The notes beneath the pieces were generated by a model. The model made no database searches, had not been told where the DNA came from, and worked only from the letters and a program-made list of their open reading frames with translations. The translations under genes and the position numbers were made by a program. This document shows, piece after piece, positions 13,462-26,228 of a DNA stretch of 64,000 bases. Where the stretch lies: positions 19,571,829 to 19,635,828 of the forward strand of contig OZ023275.1 in assembly GCA_964007475.1 (NCBI GenBank), given 5' to 3'. Source of the DNA: Hybos culiciformis. Taxonomy: Eukaryota; Arthropoda; Insecta; Diptera; Hybotidae. Every line of letters begins with the position of its first letter. Within the stretch, counting starts at the first letter, position 1.

Positions 13462-16400
13462 ATTTGAGAAAACATACTTAAAAAAAAAGAAAAACTATAT
13501 AAAAGCTTTTCACTCTCCCTGTGTATAACAGAAAACTATATTATGTAGTATTGCTGAATTGCTGAATGTATATTTAAAAACAAGCGAAAAAAAAAAAAGA
13601 AAAGTATCTTGATTGAATTTAGAAAAAAAAAAGGAAAAATAACGAACACACAATAAAAGATAAAAATGATAAAGGAGGCGAAATAGAAAAAAATAAAAGG
13701 AAATTAACTTTTTTTATTTTGGCAGAACTATGGAATAAAAAGGAAACAATGATAATCAGTAATAATGTTAGTTTTTTTTCTTCTATATATATTATTTATT
13801 AAATTTTAATATAAATATATATTTATTGAATATAGAAAAACATATATGTACATTTTATAACACATAATAAATATTGTAAGATTTATTTTCAGGAAAATCA
13901 AAAATTAAAATTAAAGGCTTAGTACTACACACTGTAATTTTAAAACTAGCCTTAAACCAATCTTAAAATTATTTTCTAAATAACCATATTCCATATTAAC
14001 TAACGTTTGACTAAAAATATGAAATTACAAATAAGCGAAAAAATTTGTAAAACAAAAATTAGAAAATTAAAAAATGTTTAGTTTCATTTTTTAATTTTTC
14101 TCTTTAATATAAGAAACTACTAATGAGAATGCATCTCATGTAGAAAACCTTTTTTTAAACTAGCTGCAAACTCATATAGAGGTCTGCCTTTGAAGTATAA
14201 AAAAAGAAAAAGGTTTTCAGTCAAAAAATAAAATTCACGATAAATTCTATTAAAAATTAATATTCTATTTAAATTCTGTTATAGGAAAATCATATGTAGG
14301 TACAACAAAGTTATGTGTACAACAGAAATAAAAAAATTAAAAAAAAAACATTTTGTATATGTTTCTGTTTTCCTGCATTAACCATGGTATACATATATCT
14401 TCCGCATTTTTATACAAATGTCAAAATAAAAGAAAATGTCAAAAGAAAAATAATAAAAATTAATTTTTTGTCATGCTTTTTAGATAAAAATGTGTACATA
14501 ATAAATTGTTGTTGTCAAAATCGAGAGAATATATTGTATATATAAAATTTTGTTTGTACACACAAAAAAGTAAGGATAAAGTTAAAAAATATACATTTAT
14601 CTACATATCTCAGTTTTTTTTTTTACTATCAAACATGTTTACGGAGAGTTAAATTATACAGGAAAAAAAAAAACAGAATACCTAACGAAAACATTTTCTA
14701 TATACAGGTTAAATTTTTCTGCGGATTTTCATCTATGTATACAAATGTATATTTTATATCAAAAAGCAGCTTTATTACAAAAACAAAAATCTATCGAAAA
14801 CGATTTTATTTAATTTAAAAAAAATAAAATAAAATAAAACATCGAAAAATTTTTTTCCAATTCTCTATTTTCCGTATGATACATTTTTGTATACAACATA
14901 AATGTATGTACATATATTATGTATATAATATTTTATCTATAGATACATAAATATAATGGTATATTTTATTTGATTTGAAGAAACATAACTAATAGCTTTT
15001 TCCTTAATTTTTTTTTACTTTTTTTCTTTTCATTCAATTTGCGAGAAATGAAATTATAATTGGAAAAAAAAATAATATAGTGCCAATAACCTACATATGT
15101 GTATGGTTAGATACCACCCAGAGACTTACTCTTTTCTTTTTTTTTTGGTATTACATATGAATACATTAATGTACATAAATGTAAGTATGTTAAGTTAGTT
15201 TGAATAACAACATAAATATTGAAGTTAAAATCTGACAATTATGTAGTTCTAAAGATTTTTTTGTTAGGAGGAAATGGAACTATTTAAGCAGCTGGGAAAT
15301 CAAGTCAAGCTTAAACTCTGAAAAATTAACAAAACTTAATATAACGTTAATATCTTTTTTCTTTTATTACATACTTAAACTATTTTTTTTTAATTTAAAA
15401 AGAATGGAAATTTAAAATTTTTCTAAAAATATGTTTAATATACATATTTTTCAGCAGATTTTTGAAATCGGTATGTCAATCTTCTAGAGACTTTAAAAAT
15501 TGTGCTTTGGCGTATCGAAGGTAATAAATGAAAAAATTGGATATTACATATGTGGAATATTGATAATTTAAAGTTTTAACAAAAGTTTATTTCCATATAG
15601 TCTAGGACGGAGTTACTCGAACTTACTAAAGAATACGAATATTCAAAAACGCTTATCTAAATGTACAAATATCTAAATGTACAAATATCAAATAAAAATG
15701 AACTTAATTATTACAGTAGTCGAAATAATGCTCGGTTTCATTCTAAAATGTGTTTGTTAATTTGTTCTTTTTTATAATTCCCTTTATTTTTAAACATTTG
15801 TCCCCATCACTGATTGGTTTATGGATATTTTAAATTATGTATGAAAAAAAAGGATTATTAATTAAAGTTAATTTTAACATACATATACATAAATGCATTA
15901 TGTACATTTAATTAGTATATAACTGTATTTTTTTTCTGTACAAGTACTTTTACGTAAATTCGTTGTATAAAATAAAAAAAAATTATAAAAATATCTGTAT
16001 ACAAATGCAGCATAAAGCAACATAATTTATGCTGCTCTATATTTTTTTTTTTTATTGGTATATCTATGCTATAATATTTTTCTTCAGTTTAATCAATGTA
16101 CCAAAGTTTAAAGTAAAAAAAAAAAAAAAAAACTAAAAAATATTCAAAAGTAGAGCACTCGGTATTTATTTTTGAAGTTTAGTGCATATGAGAAAATTGT
16201 TATACCATTTTCATTGAAAAATACGTAAAACTGTGACGTCAGCATGTCCTATTTCTTCAATTTTAAGATAAAAAAAAAAAAAAAAAATTTTCATAAAAAA
16301 AAAGCTTCAATTTTTTATGCCTTTCATTATACATTTTAATTTTTTCGTTTTACGTCCATAATATTATATTTTCGTTCATACCTCTATGTACAACATAAAA

Positions 16401-18177
16401 AAAAATAATAAAATCTAAATTTAAATTTTTAAATCCTATACGTTCATTGTTTTATTTATATATGTACATTAAACATAATATGTATATGTACATATGAAAA
16501 TATTCTTTAATTAAAACTTTTTTATCATTTATACTTAGTTAGTGATGGCAAATTTAACATTTATGAATGAAATTATTAATAAAAGTATCATAATAATATC
16601 AACCTAATATCGTCATTGGGAATACTTAACATTTCAGTTTCAGTATAATATGTACATTTCTAAATTTGACCTATATTTTTCTATATAAATATTTTTGATT
16701 TTTTTTTTTTTTTTAACAGTTGCTAAAAATTATTTAATAATGTTTTTACTAATGGTTTAAGAGGCTGAAAAATAAAAAAAAAAAAAAAATAAATTAAATA
16801 GAATTTGATTTATATAACAAATTTAAAATAATAAATTTATAAGCTTAGATTTTATTTTTATTCATTTAATTAATTGAACTATATAATATGTATAAAAACA
16901 TATAGTGTAAAGTAAACAAAATAAAAATGAATCATCAAATTGTCAATTTGGAAATGAATTGTCAAATTTTAAATAGTCAAAACATAATAAAACTTAACGC
17001 GATAATAAAACGGCTTAGCTTAGAAGAAGAAGAAGAAAAAAGTCCACAATGACCAAATGTAATTTTACTTTATTTTAATTGCAAAAAAAATTAATAACAA
17101 TAAAATAAATAAAAATGTAAAAACAGAAATAATAATATAAATTGGTGTTTTAAAGTGAAATAAAAACAATTTTTTAAGTGAAATTAATTGAAAAGACTAA
17201 CTAACACCAATGTTAGTGTGACAATTAATAAAATGGTGTGCCTTTTTTAAATATTATATTAGAATTTCTAAGTTTTAACTTTGTACTTTGAAGTTTGATT
17301 ATTATTATTTTATTTTTTACTTATTATACTATTGATTTTTTTAAGTTTCATCTAGATTCCATGTTAGTGTTCAATCTCCCTTTTTAATATACATTTGGAT
17401 TACATTAATAACAAATAATTTTATTTATTATAAAATAAAAAAAACAGAAAACAGGTTTACTGTATCATTGTACGACTGCAAAGACAATTATTATTTTAAT
17501 TAAGTATTAGAGATAATATAAAGATATGTTTATAGTAAATAAAAATATATGTAATAAAATTAAATAAGTATTCAGATTTCTTTATTTAAATACTTTTTTA
17601 CAATATTCGTGCTGATAGCAATTAAAAGGATAATAATGTTATTAAATTTAATCAAAGCTGCAACATTATTCTTTTATTTTTATAGTACTACACATTATTA
17701 GATTTATATATAAAAATCTAATAGTTAAGCATATACCCTAAATATATCATTAGCGGATTTAGAGGGTGCAACGGGAGTATCTTTTAATTAGTCACACTGC
17801 ATTCAAATTTTGGGCGATTCTCAAATATTAAAAATAGATGAACTCAATTTTTAATTTCTTGGCTCGGTGTCTAAGATAATTTTTTTCAAAATTTTAGTTC
17901 CCCTCCAGAAATTAATTCTAGTTCCATCCCTGTAATAGGTACAGTCTTTTCAATTCAGCTTCAAGTTGTGATTTTTAAATTTCATATAAGTATGTAATTA
18001 TGTAATAGTTAATGATATCGTAAGCTTACTTTAAAAAATCTCTTAGATTCACAGAAAAATTCAATAGACTTTTAAACGGATGTTGCTTTTATGTGTTCAA
18101 CATTTCTAGATCCTTATCATAATTTTTTGATTATGATTTCAAATTTGTAATTTACATTTACGTACATACATATACAT

Positions 18178-18353
18178 TTAAGTCCGGTTTTCATGATCCA
18201 AGTACACTTTGTGACTTTGTCCTAATCAACTTGGAGGCTCTTTTTGATCGTGTCAAAGTCAACTTGGATCAAAGTTGAGTAGGACACTGCTCAACTTACT
18301 TTGATCAAAGTAACTTGGACAAAGTGTACTTGGATCATGAAAACCAGTCTTAA
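18178..18353. mobile_element. TTAA-bounded MITE, 168 bp
   Basis: Inverted terminal repeats of about 31 bp (left GTCCGGTTTTCATGATCC, right-end reverse complement GACTGGTTTTCATGATCC, both continuing AAGTACACTTTGT) bound the element at 18182-18349. TTAA stands on each side (18178-18181 and 18350-18353), the target duplication typical of piggyBac-like and Kolobok-like transposons. The interior carries further inverted copies of AACTTGG and TTGATCAAAGT, so the whole element can fold into one long hairpin. No coding capacity. Confidence 0.75.
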
Positions 18354-18483
18354 ATTTATAAATTTAGTATAATTTCGAATATATTTAAAAAAACATTTAA
18401 AAAAAACACACGAAGCAGTCATAGAACTGCCTACAGAAGTTTATACTTAAAATTTAAACTATGAAATAACAGTGGCTACAAAT

Positions 18484-19376
18484 ATATATTTTGGCCAGGA
18501 CGACTCTAAAAATAGCTAGCTACCCAAAACTTTTGGGCAGGTAATCTTTATTTCACCGGCGTTACCTATTTAAAAAACATTTTTTTTTTACATATTTTAA
18601 GCAGGGAAGACCCTAACCATAGCTCCCTATCCAAAATTTTTGGTCAGGTAATTCCACCCTCAGTTCCGCCCGCACTTCCAATCTCACTTCCGCCCTCACT
18701 TCCGCCCTCACTTCCGCCCTCACTACCGCCCTCACTTCCGCCCTCACTTCCGCCCACACTTCCGCCCTCACTTCCGCCCTAATTTCCGCCCTCATTTCCG
18801 CCCTCACTTCTGCCCTAACTACCAACCTCTCTTCCGCCCTCACTACCGTCCTGATTTCCACCCTGATTTCCGCCCTCACTACCACCCTCGCTTCCGCCTT
18901 CACTTCCGCCTTCACTTCCGCCCTCACTTCCGCCCTCACTTCCGCCCTCCCTTCCGCCCTCCCTTCCGCCCTCCCTTCCGCCCTCCCTTCCGCCCTCCCT
19001 TCCGCCCTCCCTTCCGCCCTCCCTTCCGCCCTCCCTTCCGCCCTCCCTTCCGCCCTCCCTTCGGCCCTCCCTTCCGACCTCTCTTCAGCCCTTATTGCCG
19101 CCCTCTCTTTAACCCTTACTGCCGCCCTCACTTCCTTACTTTTTTTTGGGCAGGTACTCTTTATTTCTCACCGAGCTACCTATTTTGAAAAAAAAATATT
19201 TGGGTATATTTTGAGCCGGGAAGACTCTAACTGTACCTCCGTATCCAAAATTTTTGGTCAGGTAATCTAATTATTTCACCGGAGGAAAAAATTTTTTTTA
19301 ACATATTTTGAGCCGGCACGACCTAACCGTAGGTCCCTGCGCAAAAAATTTTCGGCAGGTAATCTATTTCACCGGA
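18484..19376. repeat. Diverged tandem repeat units interrupted by a minisatellite
   Basis: At least four units share the order: (GCC)AGGACGACTCTAA or AGCCGGGAAGACTCTAAC, then TCCNTATCCAAAATTTTTGG, CAGGTAATCT, TTATTTCACCG and a T-rich stretch ending near CATATTTTG. Units begin at about 18492, 18599, 19212 and 19309. The second is split after GGTCAGGTAATT by the 12-bp minisatellite. The units are moderately GC-rich against the local background. They look like a satellite-like or tandem-repeat transposon interior; the family is not recognised. Confidence 0.6.
18652..19133. repeat. 12-bp minisatellite (TTCCGCCCTCCC type)
   Basis: About 40 head-to-tail copies of a 12-bp unit TTCCGCCCTCAC or TTCCGCCCTCCC. 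Copies are nearly identical in the middle (about 18947-19070) and more varied at both sides. The pattern suggests expansion outward from a young homogeneous core. Because the unit is a multiple of three and lacks stops, the minus strand reads as a 172-codon RAEG/RAEV repeat; this is almost certainly an artefact and not a protein gene. Confidence 0.9.
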
Positions 19377-19399
19377 TAAATAAATTTTAGTTGTTGAAT

Positions 19400-19620
19400 A
19401 ATTTGTAAACGAAAGATTTTTAAAAAATAATTTGAATTTAAATTTTCCGCGCCAAATTATTTTGTTTTTATAAATTACAAATGATTATTGAACTACCTAA
19501 TTTGAAAAAAAATTTAAATTTTAAAAAATTTGTAAACGAAAGATTTTTAAAAATAATTTGAATTTAAATTTTTCGCGCCAAATTATTTTGTTTTTATAAA
19601 TAACAAATGATTATTGAGTG
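19400..19620. repeat. Tandem duplication, period about 127 bp
   Basis: AATTTGTAAACGAAAGATTT starts at 19400 and again at 19527. Both copies continue through GAATTTAAATTT, CGCGCCAAATTATTTTG and ACAAATGATTATTGA with only a few differences. It lies directly after the diverged tandem units at 18484-19376 and may be part of the same repeat cluster. Confidence 0.8.
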
Positions 19621-21608
19621 GACTCATTTTTTTTGAGTATTCAAACGGTACAGCATGTCGTTTTTTTTTTTAACTCGAAATTCGAATGAGTAAAATAATT
19701 TTTACCCCCTACAGAATTACTCATTTATATCATACACCGCGCCTAAAGAAGTATAAACTTCAATAAACTTCAAAAACTATAATTGTAATTTCCAACTTAT
19801 AATTCAGATTTGTCTGGATTTAAATTTTAAACAAATATTTCTTGTACGAAACTTAATATTCTATTCATTTGAATCAAATTTATTATATTTACAATTACAA
19901 TAATAATAGCTAACTAAAAATATTATATTGCATTGAAAATGAATGAAATAGAAATTATTTGTGACGTTTATACAAGGAAAAAAAATTTAAAACAATATAT
20001 TTATACACTTACTTACTGTATTTATATACCAATTAAAGTCCTGAATTTTAACAACACGGAACTTTATTTTGTAAGTTTATGAATTTGTATTTCATTTTTT
20101 TTTATGTATGTTTTACACTCAATTTTTCACCAAAGTTTATATAAAATGTATCCTATACTAATCCCAATATAAATTAACTAATAAAATTTATTTTTAAGTA
20201 TATAAGTATACTTATTATGCATATATATCTACATATTTATATACACTATGCATAATTACATAAATATTAATTTGAAATTATATATTTGATGTGTATAGTA
20301 CAGTAAGATATTGCCTTTACCACGTCAATATTGAAACATAATTATGATGTCTGATTATTTGTTTTATAAAAAATGTGCGAGTCAGACAATATTGATTAAA
20401 AAAAAAAAATAGATTACATTTTATAGTTTTATTAGTGATTCAAAATTTAAATAAAATTTTATATAACAGAACATATACATACATACAATTTATATGAATA
20501 TTTAGATAATTTATTTATAGTTTTTACATTCTTATATGTGTGTGTTTGTTAAAAAAAAAATTGGGTTAACAAAATCAAACGGATTTTTCACATTCGTGGG
20601 ATTAAAACTTCCGGACTTTTTGACAATAATTTCTTATATATGTATTAATATTATAAAGAGACAAGTCCTGAATAATATAAGAGCCATTCATTGGACAAAT
20701 CGATTAACTCCACAAATTTTTATCATTCTCCCTGTTTTTTAATTAATATATACCTTATGGCACCATATAATACATAATATATAACATACCAAAATATTAT
20801 CAGCGCACCTTATAAACAAATATTTATTAAAAATCGAACAAAATATAATAAAATTCAATAAAAAAAAATATATATATATATTTTCTTTACAAAAATGCAC
20901 TTAAATTAATATTTTGTAAAGTGCAAATTATAACCTGCTTTCCTTTTGACAAGTATATATCACTTGTTATTTATTTTATTTAACCAAAAAATACTTGGTT
21001 AAAAGTGAGGAAATGAAAATTATATTGAACTTTTCTATATAACTGAAATTAATAATAATATTCGTGAAAAAACTATAAATTGTGATAGATAGAAATTTTC
21101 AATAAAAAAAAATTTATACCTTTTACGATATATAAGAAAAAAATATAATTTAAGTTAGAAACGAATAATCGATGAAAAACTAACTATATAATTTTATTAT
21201 ACTTAGATATTAAAATGTTATATACCGTTAAGGAGAATAAAGGTTAAAAAATACATTTTAGGTAAATTGATATCTCTATGATTAAACATTAGTTTAATTT
21301 AGAAGCATTTGCCAGAATTAAAATTTCAAATACAGAATTTTAATACAATATCGCATAAGAAAAACAAAGTGTATTACAAAGAAAATTAGGAACATAAAGG
21401 CCGTAGCTCCATCCTGTTTAAACCACATCTCATTCAGATCAATGTCATCCATATTTTTTAAACAAAACATGCGTGAACAATATCCGATGACGAATTAATA
21501 AATTTGAATCTTATTCTACACTTTCGTTTACAGCGCCGATATATTCTCTTTAGTACGCACATTCTTTCGACGTTTTAATGTTATTAGTGCAGAAATTTTT
21601 CTTTGCAC

Positions 21609-21686
21609 TAATTCATAGTTGACTTGAATTAAAAATATTGTATACATACGTATACAATATTTTTAATTCAAGTCAACTATGAATTA
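21609..21686. repeat. Perfect hairpin, 37-bp arms, 4-base loop
   Basis: The left arm (21609-21645, TAATTCATAGTTGACTTGAA...) is perfectly complementary to the right arm (21650-21686) around the loop ATAC. No mismatch is present in 37 base pairs. It could be a tiny foldback element or a recent inverted duplication. Transcription through the intron would give a near-perfect RNA hairpin. Confidence 0.9.
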
Positions 21687-24600
21687 TAATTATTGAAAAA
21701 AGGCTTTCCCGAGCAAAACGCCCCTTCCGAATATTATTTTATAATTAAGCCATAGATTTAGGTGGTGACGCAAATCCCATTGAACAAATCGCCCGTCCGG
21801 TTTCCCTTGTTTATTTCGCGACCGCCTTTTTCCAAGTATTAATCATTAACATTATAGCGAGTCCCATTTTTCGTCAGTTCTCTTAAGAAACATTTATTAA
21901 TGTCTTATTTTAAATTAGTTTAAACTGAAATAGTGCTAAGATCTTAATTTTCCGGCGCTATTGCGGTACACCGTTGTCATTTAGAGAGAATGTAGTATGA
22001 ACTCTATCCACAGTTAGATGAATGGTTTGATCAAATGAATCATGTGAAACGTAAAAATTACGAAGTCGTCTGTAAGTTGTATTTATGAGATACTGTTTTT
22101 TTTTTTTTTTATATTTTAATCATAGAAGTAATCCATTAAAAAAAGAAAATGTCTATCCTCGAATTCAATATTAATGTCGTATGCAATAATTGCCACCAGG
22201 TTAATTAAGTGTATTCTTTTCCTTTATATAACATAAAATATTCAAAAGATATATATCATTTTTCAGTCTATGCTATACATATGTATGTATTTTAATGCTA
22301 TGCTAGAAGAACTTTATTTTTAGTTTTTTTTTTTTGTTTTTATTTAATTTTTTTTAGTTTTTTTTGGAAAAAAATATCAGTAATAAACTTAAACTTGCGG
22401 AAGACTAATAATAATATCGAATGAATTTCCTTTTTGTGCTTTTTTTTTATTTTTGTTGTTGTTTTTTTTGTTAATTTTTTTATGCATATAATTAAATACT
22501 AAATATAAAACACATGTATATATTTATATATAGGAGAATTATTTAATTGTGTTTGATTTTTCACCTTTATTTAATTAAAAAAAAATAAAATAAAAAAAAA
22601 AAACCGCTAAATTTAACGTATTTTATTAAGTTTTGAAAAAGAAAAACAAAGGCAAAAAATTTCTGAATAAAAATAAATTAAAAATTTTTTATCATTAACT
22701 TTAAATTTTTGTAATAATAATAATTTTTGTTTATAAATATGTCTATATATTAAACTTCATAAAAATAAATGAATATTTGTTAAAAAAAAAAAAATGTAAT
22801 ATGTGTATATAGATTATGTCGTGCATAAATTTATATAATAATTTTTATATTCAATAATTATTTTGTATAAAAAAATTTTTATATAAATAAATTATGTATG
22901 GGCATACAAATTTATACATATTTACATAATAAGTATATAGAGAATATAATATACCTACTTTTTTTTTTTTTTTAATTCTATATTCATATATTTATTCAAA
23001 AAAGTTAATGATAATAATATATAGACCACCCAAAAAGTTACGATTCAGTCAATTAAAGTTATACAAAAAAACAAAATTAAATAAAAAATAAAATTATGTT
23101 TCTTTTTTTTTTTTTAAATAATAATACCTACACAAAAAATTTAATATTTTAATTGAAAAAAAAAAAAATCCTCAAAATCATTAAAGAAATATTGGAAAAT
23201 CTTCGAAAATATATTTAAAATAGATATTACTAATTAAAGTGAAAATATTTTCAATATTGAGAGCTCTCAAATATATTAATAATGTCAAATTGTCATGTAA
23301 ATTTATGTTTCCAATGTTTTTTTATTTATTTTTCTAGCAAGAAATAAAGTACATAACATTTGATATTCAGAAATCACAGCTGTGGCAAAACTATTTGTTT
23401 TTTTTTTTCAGTGTAGACTTTTATAATTCTTAATAAACACATAGATTACAATAATATTTTTTTAAAAGATTAGCAAAATTTTAGAATTAATCAAGGATAT
23501 ATATAATTTTAATATAATACAATATTAAACATTATGTGTAATTAAGAAACTGATTCAAGTTTCATAGCTTGTATGTATTATATAAAAATTAACTGTATAT
23601 ATGTATGTGTATGGTAGACCCATTATTTGACGTATCTATTTGATTTGAATGCACTAGAGCTGACCCTCTAAACAAAGAATCTTTTATTCCGGCTAAAATC
23701 TTATATATAAAACATATTTGTTCATTTGTTATAATAATTCAAATATAAATTAAACACAATATTTTTACTTTCATTATTATTGCATTAAATGAATAAATCT
23801 GCTTGTGTTTTCTGTTTTCGATGTCATTATTATTCGAACTACAACACCATGTACCATCCAAAACCCCATCGTAAATATGAATACGTCCACTCCAGCTCCA
23901 TACATATAAAATTTTTTCATGACGAAACATACATTCAATCTGAATCGCACTAAAAATAAGAATTTTGTTAATAACGTGACTCCAACATAATCTCCTGGGT
24001 CGAAAATAAAACGAAAGACAGAGAACCTATGAACCTATGATGTGTAAAGCTAAGCTCGATAGCATACGCACAAACGTTTATATATAAAAAGATTTAAAAT
24101 ATATATGAAATAATCAAGAATTAAACAATCTTAAAACTTAAAATTAAATACAATAAATTTGTTACGTACTGTACACTCATATAATGAAACTGAAGTTTGT
24201 TCTAGTTTTTTTGAATGGTCAATCAATAAACGCATTTTATATTATATTTTGTATGTGAGAACATAATTTATATATGCATATGGCTAAATGTCAACAAAAG
24301 TATTTAATAAAAATCAATTTTCCGACTATAATCATTGCTGCTGTTTAAGAGCTTTTTACAAGGTGAACAACATAAACGTAAAGTTTAATCATTTGGTGAA
24401 TTCGTTATTATGACGTGACCTTTAATTATTATACACATAAATCAATTTCGATAATTAAAACTATGTATGTATATTATAATCATAGAATACGATCGCAAAT
24501 AATTTAATTTTATCAAAAATAAAATTGATTATTTTTCAGCGTAAATTTAAAGATTTTATTTTAGTTAAAATTTGAATGTAGGATTTTCTCATAAATTTAC

Positions 24601-25929
24601 AAATTTTTTGTATTCATTTATTAAAATTTTATATAAACCACAGAATCGAAATTTATAATATTTGCTTCCTTGACGATTATTAGCAAATTCATGTAAAATA
24701 GTATGTAAGCAAATTCCATTTTTTTTTGTCCTAATTTTAATCTTTGAAAATATATTCAGTCTAAACCTCAAGTTACAATTGCTGTTCTAGGTTTAAACGA
24801 GCTGATTTGTTCCTCACACAGCTTGCGCACACAAATGCAAAAGAAACTAAAAAACGCTTTACTTAACAATCAGTCAGTGGCAGATCAAGTACCTATATAA
24901 ATTATGTGTCTCAAGTGCGAATTCTCGGATTCATTTGGAAGTTCTTTTTGATTTATTAATTAAAAAACATTATTGTTATAGCCTTGATCAGACATTAAAA
25001 AAAGTTGTATAACATATTCCCAAAATAAGAATTAATTTATTCGATTTTATTAATCCTAGACCTTAATAAAACCACATCAAAAAAAAAATCATATTTAAGG
25101 ACACAACAAAAATTATCATAAATTTAAATTAAATTAACTTCGTAAGGGCAGTAATTTTTGAAGTTATTTTTATCTTTGGAATTTTTTTTTAAATTTTATA
25201 ACTTTTTCATTTTATTTTATTTATTTATTATTAATTTAATAATAACAAATGAAATATACAATTTCTATTTTCATTCGATTTTATTTTAATTTATTTATTT
25301 TGTTCTTAAATTATTCTTCTTTGCAACTTCTTTTCAAATATGAATATAAAAAAAAAGTTATTGCATAAATATTATACTCTGTCCAATATTTTATTAAAAT
25401 ATACAGATTGATTATTCTGGCTAAAAAAAAATCTTAAATATAACATCATCTTTATATTATCGTTAATCCAGAATCAATCAAATGACCAAATGACCAAATG
25501 ACCAAAGTTCTCGGACTTTGATAGTACATGTATGTGATATAATAAAATGAGATAATTTCCTTTTTAATTTTTAAAAAACTTTTATATTTTTAAATTTTTA
25601 TTCATTTCATTTAAATTTATATAGGTATAATTTTTATTAAATAGTTTGTATATTTGAGAGGATTCAGAATCCTGGTTATAAGTTTTAAATAAAAGTCAAA
25701 TGTTGCCGAAATAAAAAAAAAAGTTTTAATTAATCGTCTTTAATCCAGAAATTATTATAACATACAAATACATATTTATATAAAAATTTATTCATATGTT
25801 TTGGTATCTTGTCGGACCGAATCTTATATTAAAAATTTTCATTACACACATGACACATTAGCTTACAGTACATAAATAACTTAGATTTTAATTTTAACAT
25901 TGGAATTTATGAATTTTTCTTAATTAAGA

Positions 25930-26228
25930 GGATCTAATACCCAACAAACAATTTGATACAAAAGCCGTTTTAAACCATTTCAAAGGATTGTTTCATGATT
26001 TAAAATGGTATAAAACTTTTAAGAATCGGTTATGGTTAAGTACTCAAAATCTCTTCAAAATTATTTTGTTATTTTGTAAAATAGTTTTGAAGAGATTTCG
26101 GTTTCCATTCTAAAAAGTTTTGTGCCATTTTAAAGTGTGAAACAGAGTTAAAATTTTACTTTGAAATGGTCTTAAACGGTCTTTTTAATAAATTTTGGCC
26201 AAAAAATTGTTTGTTTGGTATCAGATTC
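25930..26228. mobile_element. Foldback MITE, about 300 bp
   Basis: The left end reads GGATCTAATACCCAACAAAC and the reverse complement of the right end reads GAATCTGATACCAAACAAAC. Inner matching blocks follow in mirror order: GTTTTAAACCATTTCAAAG with CTTTGAAATGGTCTTAAAC, ATTTAAAATGGTATAAAACT with AGTTTTGTGCCATTTTAAA, and AAATCTCTTCAAAA with TTTTGAAGAGATTT. Almost the whole element is one imperfect palindrome. No clear target duplication and no coding frame. Confidence 0.7.

Noticed and set aside
18613..19131. 172-codon minus-strand frame of RAEG/RAEV repeats
   Set aside because: It is a translation of the 12-bp minisatellite, whose unit is a multiple of three and has no stop. Composition and edges follow the DNA repeat, not a protein.
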